Shown piece after piece: positions 57,197-64,000 of a stretch of 64,000 nucleotides of DNA; the first letter of the stretch is position 1; every line of letters starts with the position of its first letter. The position numbers were made by a program, and so were the translations under genes. A model generated the notes under the pieces. The model had not been told where the DNA came from. It ran no database searches and saw nothing but the letters and a program-made list of their open reading frames with translations. Source of the stretch: Prinsepia uniflora (lineage: Eukaryota > Streptophyta > Magnoliopsida > Rosales > Rosaceae); contig CM064872.1 of NCBI GenBank assembly GCA_032719365.1, positions 58,456,891 through 58,520,890 of the forward strand, in the 5' to 3' direction.

Positions 57197-58654
57197 TGTC
57201 AGGACCCGTCCCAATCCCACCGGGATTAACGAGGGACGTTTTTTATCCCGTCTGACACGAAGTGTCAGACCAGGGAAAATTAAAAACGTTAGCCCGACTG
57301 GCTTCCAGAGTACGCCAGGATCCGGTGGAGAAGTGTGATGTCTCGGTCTCTGCTACAGTCAGCACCAGTAATCAACCTGAAGGGCAGTGAAAACAGAAAA
57401 GATTGTGAGTGGACGAAAAGTAATAGTTTGTAAAAAACATTTCATAAAAGACCTTTATGCCCTTCACTAAAAAGCATGCATGCATAGGAAAACCATTTAT
57501 CAAACCACATATGTTTAAATAAACATTTATAGGGTCTCAGCCCCAATTTCCGTAAATTCAAATCATACGGGCCCCTGCCCAAATCCATTATCATTCATAA
57601 AACACAATTTCGTAAAACCAAGAAAACATGTTTATCAATATCATATAACCAATCATGTCATGGTATCTAGAGCTACGCGCGTGCTACCCGGGGTCTCAAA
57701 TCCCAAGTCTCCCTAGGGTCCACCCAGGTCAATGTCTGTAGATCAATGACCCTCCCTGGGGGTTATAATCTATAGCCTTTCTGAGAGTAAGGAACCCAAC
57801 AGGGGCGACTCCACTCAGTCAATGCTCCATGACTATTCTAGGGTCCACCCAAGCCAACAACCCTCCCCGAAGGAGACAATCAATATATAAAGGACGGTAT
57901 ATGAAAAACCATTTGAAAACATTCTCAAAACCTTTCAAGGGCTCATGCCTGGTCCCCATAAACTGTCATGAACCGTAAATTCATTTATGGGTCCCCGACC
58001 CGAAATCACCGTAGTAAACCATAACTGGGCCCTAAGCCCGAATTCATAAACCAACTGGGCCTCGTGTTCGATTTCGTAAACTAAATGGGCAATTTCGTAA
58101 ACTAAATGGGCCTTGTGCCCGATTCCTTATTTCAAAATCTGAAATCGATTCAAGAACCAATTGACCTCTAACCCGAGAACGTAACTAAATGGACTTCGAG
58201 TCCGAGGGTTTTCAACACAAATGGGTCTCGAACCCGAGTTTACCTTTTCAAATCCAAAACCATTTCATGAAATCATTTCCAAAACCATAAGTACGGATAA
58301 TCGGTACAAAACCGTAAACCTCGATTTACGTGCAAGCACGTAAATCACCTCAAAATGCGTGAAACCATGTAATTCACCAATATCAAAATCAACATCATAG
58401 AATAATTTCCATAAAACATATAAAACATTTATGCATGCATCACAATTTAGAAATCAAGGTCCACTCACAGACCGTCCTATGCTGCCGCCTCGATTTGAGT
58501 GGCGTAAGCCTCACCGGGCTAATCACTGTCACCAGGACTCCCAAACCTGTCCAAATCAATCTAGAGCGTTACTAACTACCTTATTAACCTTTCATTGAAG
58601 CCCTATAATTTTCCAGAATTTTTAATTATTTTTAAACTCGATCCTAAACTTTCG
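57197..58654 (-). mobile_element. Truncated minus-strand Tekay/Del-like LTR (M2 3' side)
   Basis: Opens 'tgtcaggacccgtcccaatc' and runs through the family's LTR blocks (the 'gcatgcat' region near 57476 and 58434, the 'tgctgccgcctcg' block near 58480). It stops near 58654, where internal sequence follows. About half of the LTR is absent. Confidence 0.75.
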
Positions 58655-60236
58655 GGTAAGCAACACTAGGTCAACAACAACTTCTCCTGGGTTTCCTGTC
58701 TATCATCTCTACCTTGGGTATTTCACTCCATCCCCAACTACCAGTTACACTTCATGGTGTACGCAAGGGAAACTCTATGAACAGAAAACAAAGGTATTTT
58801 AAAATACCTCATATAGAGTATCCAATAAAATTAATAGAGTACATCCTCACGTACTGCCACCTCATCTTCCAGAACCCATCTCAAGTCCTAACCCAGAACA
58901 ATCTAGTCCAAACAGGAGATCCTACCTACTGGCTCACTCCCTCAGCTGCTACTTCGACCACTTGTCGAATAAATCTACAAAGTCCTGAAGGAAAACTCTA
59001 GATTGTGGGTTCTCTCCTTCAATAACCTCATATCGATCAGTTATAGTCACTCCTTCCTATTCCTTCTGTCCTCCTTCAACGGAACTCACCGTAACACTCC
59101 AGGTCACCTAGGGAAAATCCTAGACTCTACCCCAAAATCCAACAAAACAACTAAGGATAGTAAAAATACCTTTCCCTGCACCTGGTGCCGACTGAGCCTC
59201 CTGCTGAGTCATTGAAAACACTCGGGCCTGTGGTCCTGAAGATCTACCACGTCCCCTCGAACTACTAGTGGCACCACCACCTCCTCTAGTGCCCGCTGTC
59301 CCTGACGCTGTACTCTGTCTGGGCTCCGCCACTCCTCGGCCTACACCACATTCATGTGGCAACAGTGGACACTCACGTCGGAAATGACCTCGCTCCCCAC
59401 AGTAGTAACACACATCCCGACTGGGTCCACCACTCGATCTCCCTGTAGACGCAACAGACGTCGTACTAGCTTGCGGAGTCGGCTGTGTTCGATACCCAAG
59501 GAATCCTGAACTCTGGAAACTACTAGGTCTACCGAAACGATCATCGCCCGACGACGATGCTCAACTGAAGTTACCTCTCTTCGGTGTCCTCAGACTCGAA
59601 GCTCCAGAAACAGATGGCTCCCCGTGTCGTACCGGAAAGCTAGCCTCAACCCTCACCGCTGCGTCCGACAACTCTCGGAGGGTAATAAACTATCCAGCCG
59701 TTACTATGGCTCGAATCTCACCTCGCAGGCCCAACTCAAACCTACGGCACTTCTCGGCTTCAGTAGCCACAAACGCAGGAGCAAACCGAGACAACATCTG
59801 AAACTTCTGTTTGTACTCAGCCACACTCAAATTACCCTGTTGGAGCTGCAGAAACTCAGCCTCCTTGGCATCTCGGAAAGAACGAGGGTAATACTGATCT
59901 AAGAACCTCTCTCGAAACGTCTCCCAAGTCACAGTGTGGGCGTCCCATCCAGACAACTCGAGGGTATACCACCACTCGTACGCCGCACCGTCCAGTAAGA
60001 ACGTAGCCAGTAACACTCGATCCTCCGGTGGGCAATGCATCACGGCAAAGATCCGCTCAAGTCTCGTGATCCACCTCTGGGCTTCCTCAGGATCTGCCCC
60101 ACCACAAAAAGTAGTAGCCCCGAGCCGCTGGGCTCGCTCAATCGTAGCACTCTCCGTCCCTCTTGCTGCTTCGTCTTCAGGTCGTGGAGAGGGTCTACGT
60201 CTCGGAGGCATCGTCAATCGCATGCTGAAAGAGGCA
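58655..60236 (-). pseudogene. Minus-strand Tekay/Del-like gag, pol deleted (M2)
   Basis: The gag start at about 60211 ('MPPRRRPSPRPEDEAA') is followed by the retrotransposon gag domain ('GADPEEAQRW', 'ATFLLDGAAYEWWYTLELSG') down to 59690. A TAG follows 'AIVTAG', and a second stop lies near 59560. The CCHC knuckle 'CYYCGERGHFRREC' is at about 59368-59410. Shortly after 'QARVFSMTQQEA' the sequence changes to 3' internal non-coding DNA like that at 55320, so protease, RT, RNase H and integrase are deleted. This gag keeps the N terminus and the central segment missing from the plus-strand copy. Confidence 0.82.
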
Positions 60237-60293
60237 TAGAAACAATCAAACAACCTCACAAACCGACAAACCCGACAAACTCAACAAACCTAT

Positions 60294-60305
60294 GCTCTGA
60301 TACCA
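60294..60305 (-). other. M2 primer-binding site
   Basis: Reads tggtatcagagc in element orientation, two bases from the end of the LTR at 60308. Initiator tRNA-Met type. Confidence 0.85.
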
Positions 60306-60307
60306 AT

Positions 60308-63056
60308 TGTCAAGACCCACCCCGGTTTCACCCCGAAAGTCGAGGTAAATCCTGCTCCCGTCTGACTCCCTGACACAAAACCAAAGTAAACTCACTCTGA
60401 ACCAAAAAAGTACTCAGTCAGACGCAGGACAAACTATAAAAACATCCCGAAGTTAAAGTTTACAGAGCATAGTACTAAATACAAAAGAAAAAAAACCGGT
60501 AAACTAGATACACGCACACGGAAAATCTAAAGTACTCCGGGGTCGCTCTCGTCATTTCTATGCCTCCGACACTGCCTCGACGCCGAAACCCCGCTCTAGC
60601 TCCACGACCTGGAGGGCAATTAAAACCAGAAAGTGTGAGTGGACCATAAAGAATAAAAGTTTCAAAACCATTTTATACAAAAACAGGGTTTGGCCCTCCG
60701 TTTTGAAATCACATGCATAACCAGTTATAGATCACATAAAGATCATCATAAAAACATTTTGCAGAATCATCAAATAAAACAGTTCTAAAAATCATGTCAT
60801 AAGCATCATAAAACCGTATCACAAAACATAATACCAAGCCATCATTATCTGATCAAACCTGCTGGACCTATCCGAGTCTTTAAACTCCCGAGTCTTTACA
60901 CTCCCGAGTCTTTAAACTCAATCCAGGCCTCAATAATATCCGAGTGTTTAAACTCCCAAGTCTTTAAACTCAATCCGGGTCTTTAAACCCAATCCGGGCC
61001 CGTCCCTCGTCAAATCAATATCCGGATCCAAAAAATCCAATCAAAACCATTTGAAAACCATTTGAAATCCATATTCAAACCCGAATCCGAAATCACCGGT
61101 CTGAAGCCCTTCCGACATCCAGAACCGTCATTCCGAACCCAAATCCGGAACTTCACTTTTCAACTTTAACACCAAATCTCGATTCTCGAAATCCGATTTT
61201 AAAACCGAAAACCTGGATTATCAAAATCACGTTCCAAAATCCCTTTACAAACATTTAAACCCAATTATCATTTAAAAGCCCAAAACCATAGCCTCATATT
61301 CCGAAATCACATTTTTCTCGTAAAACATGCTGAAACCGAACTTCCTCGAAAAACGTGTAATTATGTAAAACCAACAAAACATATTCGATAAACATATAAT
61401 CATGCTTAAAACCATAAAACAAGTAATTAAAAGCAGTTATACATGCTCAGTTAATGAGAAGGGGTCCACTCACAGTACCGAGCCCTCAATCGCGTCCCGA
61501 ACGTCCTGTACGTTATTCAGCTTCATCGGGAAGTCCCGAACCTGTCAACCATCACCCAAGAACGTTACTAACACATCTACTAAGACTCTCCTAATTTTCC
61601 CCAAAAATCCCCGGATCCTAAACGTAACAAACCTAAACCCTAAACCTTCACCCTTGCGGAACTAACTTCAAACGACGTCCGAACAACCCGAAACTAGTTC
61701 CATTAGACTCGTCACAACACCTAGACCAAAAACCATGTTGACAACTTCCTCAGGAACCACCGCACGGTCCCCCACGCGCCATCCAAAGTGGTTGCGCGTG
61801 GCCTCACGCGCCAGCTACAGTGTCACCAGCAACCTCTGGTCGACCCGGTTTGAACCGACCTCTGCAACTCGAACCGGCGAGAAAGGTTCTCCGTCGTCCG
61901 TCCACCATTTCCCTTCATTTTTCTTCCCCTAGATTTGTCCTCTACCCAGTAATCCAGCCCACCATCCCAAACACTTCAACACGACCTCTCCACCAACGTC
62001 TCAAGCTCGAAAACTAAACCATCCGTACCCCTGTTTTTCAATCCGGTCACCCGCACACTTCCCCTTCACGGCTTCGACACCAAAAGGTTCCTAAGGACCT
62101 AAGAAGTCGACTAGGACCAACCAGAACCCTCAACTCGTACTCAAAACCCACGACTCAACGTTTGAACCCAGACTGAAAAATAGAGAACATCGTGTATTCT
62201 CCGTCGTTCTGGACTCCGCCGTGCACTCCCCCGTCACGGCTGCACAACTAGAAGATACCTAGGACCCTACTGAGTCCCCTAGACCTCACTGGACTCCTCA
62301 ATTCAACCCCAAAAGCCACGACTTGGCGTCTGAACCTAGACGGCAAAACAGAGCACTTACACGGGGAGAAGGAACTACCTGCCGTCGAGCGTCGCCGTGC
62401 TCACCGCCGCACTCCCTGAAGTCCACAGAGTCGTCCTTGTTCCCTGTCGAGTCCAATTACACCAACACACGGCCACACCACCACCACGATCTCCCACTTC
62501 TTCTCTGTTTTCTCTGATTTTCCCGTGGCTCACAACTCACCTACACACAACCACCGCACCTCCTAACCTTCTCACTGTCTCCCTCTCAATCTCTGAGTCA
62601 CTCCTCACTCACCAGAACACACCAACACTCACGATCACCTCTCAATTTTCTCTCAATCTCTCCCTCTGTTTTCTGTTCTTCTCCCTGGTTCGAACAAGCA
62701 CGAACACTGCCCAAATTATTGGACCCGTGAGAGATCCTAGAACCCTCTAGTCAAGCCCCCTAGTTTACCCAAATTACGAAAATTCCCCCAACCTTCCGAA
62801 CATCATAACTTCCTCCTCGGATGTCAGAATCGGGCGTGCCACCTGTCTATGGATTCGTGACATCCTCATCTACGTCCTAGTCATCGGTCAAAGTCCATTC
62901 GACCGCCCGAACTAAAAGTCAACTTTTTGCCTTAACTAGGGGCAAAATCGTCATTCTAGACTAACGATCTTATCGAGACCAACTAACCCCCGATTAAGCT
63001 CACTAATCCTTCACTAATCACGGTCTTAACCTTAATTTCTGGGACAGGTCATTACA
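60308..63056 (-). repeat. Minus-strand Tekay/Del-like LTR (M2 5' LTR)
   Basis: A complete 2749-bp LTR, 'tgtcaagacccaccccgg' to '...gggacaggtcattaca'. It contains the near-palindrome array (60870-61000), the 'gcatgc...tgcgcgtggcc' region and the U3 modules near 62800-62950. Open frames inside (61402-62750) are chance. Confidence 0.85.
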
Positions 63057-63486
63057 AGTACACCCACTAGCCAACACAATACTTGTCTACAACCAGACGT
63101 TCCACCAACACTCACGTCGCATCGACTACATTCGACCACATCGAGTGACAGTGATCAAACGTTCCGAGTTGATATCACCCGACAATTCTACCATCTCGCT
63201 GACACAATAAACTTGACGGTTTCTTTCTCAATCACAAATTTATTCTGAATTTTGCTCCCACTGGGAGTCACCAAATCTCACTCATTGATCCACGTTGACA
63301 CATCCGACAAACTGTCACCTCTTGACAGTCGCCAGTCGAAAACTGACACTATACTCACTCGTGGTTACTCTAACTACCAACTCACTCACCTTGAGTATAC
63401 ATATACCCACAAAGCATTCGACCTATGTGTAACTGGACCCATCAGAATCACCATGACCCAGTGCATAGTATCCAATGTTCAGTTCA
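63057..63486 (-). mobile_element. 3' internal fragment of another minus-strand element (M3)
   Basis: Resembles 53568-54230 (for example 'ccagacgttcca' and 'cgttccgagttgatatca') and lies directly beyond the LTR end at 63056, with about 95 bases including the polypurine tract missing. It is cut at 63486 by another LTR. Confidence 0.65.
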
Positions 63487-64000
63487 TGTCAGGACCCACC
63501 CCTAATCTCCTGGGATTAAGGGCTAAATCCTGATCCCGTCTTACTTACGCATGACATGAAGGCTAAACTGTCGTCCAACCTTCATGTGACACGTAAGTCG
63601 GACCAGGGATTCTTGTTCCAACCATCCTAACATATCTGGACTGCCCAGAGTGCACCGAATTACTGTGGATCGCGGGTGTGATGTATCCGTCTCTCTCGAC
63701 CAACAGCCCGTGCCGCAACAACCTGGAGGGTATCGAAAACGCAAAAGACTGTGAGTGGACAAAAATAAAGAATAAGTTCAAAAACAGTTCAATAAAATAC
63801 TGACATTTATACCCTCCATTTAAAAAACAATGCATGCATATCAAATTCATGTAAGAAAAACTGAACACAGTTTCCTTTTCTCAATTCCCGGGCCTCAGAC
63901 CAAAACCATCGAAAAATTTTATTTTCAAAACCATCATCATCAAAACTCAGTGAAATCCAAACACATTTGAAATCACATATCCATCCATCGAACCTGCTGG
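63487..64000 (-). mobile_element. Minus-strand Tekay/Del-like LTR, continues beyond the window
   Basis: Opens 'tgtcaggacccacccctaat', as at 57197, and carries the 'gactgtgagtggac' and 'atgcatgcat' blocks. It breaks into the M3 internal sequence at 'cagttca'. Its other end is outside the window. Confidence 0.75.

Noticed and set aside
61402..62750. Host ORFs in the 61.4-62.7 kb region
   Set aside because: They lie inside a complete LTR (60308-63056), and similar frames are absent in its sister LTRs.

Overview
This window looks like a stretch of a flowering-plant nuclear genome, probably a eudicot. The evidence is one intact class I TCP transcription factor gene of the TCP8 type, one intron-containing conserved plant gene, AT-rich intergenic DNA, and nested LTR retrotransposons, MITEs and a 5S-bearing TRIM. 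I cannot name the species. I saw no tRNA gene, true rRNA gene, CRISPR array or bacterial gene organisation.

Layout, left to right. 1-1763 holds two adjoining Ty3/gypsy LTR fragments in opposite orientations. The second cuts off a decayed Mutator-like (MULE) transposase pseudogene, 1764-2600 (-). 2600-7000 is AT-rich spacer with simple repeats. 7172-8986 (+) is the intact single-exon TCP8-like gene, whose leader carries short upstream ORFs. 8987-15190 is spacer with a 27-bp minisatellite and a 5S-like TRIM/LTR remnant at 10.8 kb. 15191-16840 (-) is an internally duplicated Myb/SANT + NAM-associated pseudogene.

18089-33738 (-) is a seven-exon conserved plant gene, tentatively DUF4504/C1orf74-like, that I pieced together from splice sites. 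It appears to be decaying: its start codon is lost, exon 4 has a frameshift and there is a late stop. A LINE remnant sits in intron 6. Intron 2 holds a Ty1/copia element (22903-32325, +, TSD ATAAC), which was itself split by a younger copia of the same family in the opposite direction (24561-29153, -, TSD TTCCT). The younger copy has indistinguishable LTRs and one open 1379-codon frame, but it lacks the zinc knuckle and the protease active site.

The right half is dominated by gypsy. An Athila-like pol pseudogene (36140-37831) follows a Harbinger-type MITE with TSD TAA. It joins a minus-strand LTR of a Tekay/Del-like family. A plus-strand element of a related family inserted into that LTR (LTRs 40608-43595 and 50192-53179, TSD TCACT). 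Its leader and gag start are replaced by a Cassandra-like TRIM carrying 5S rRNA promoter motifs, its integrase is cut off, and a near-identical copy of its own 5' genomic flank sits inside it just before the 3' LTR. This gives a 5.7-kb direct repeat about 0.2% diverged. The last 11 kb is an array of minus-strand Tekay-like pieces that includes a gag-only deletion derivative and an LTR apparently shared by two tandem elements.

The only gene I regard as clearly intact and host-functional is the TCP8-like one. The most informative structures are the recombinant 37.8-53.5 kb locus, the TRIM/gypsy chimera and the protease-less but open young copia. All divergence figures were counted by eye.
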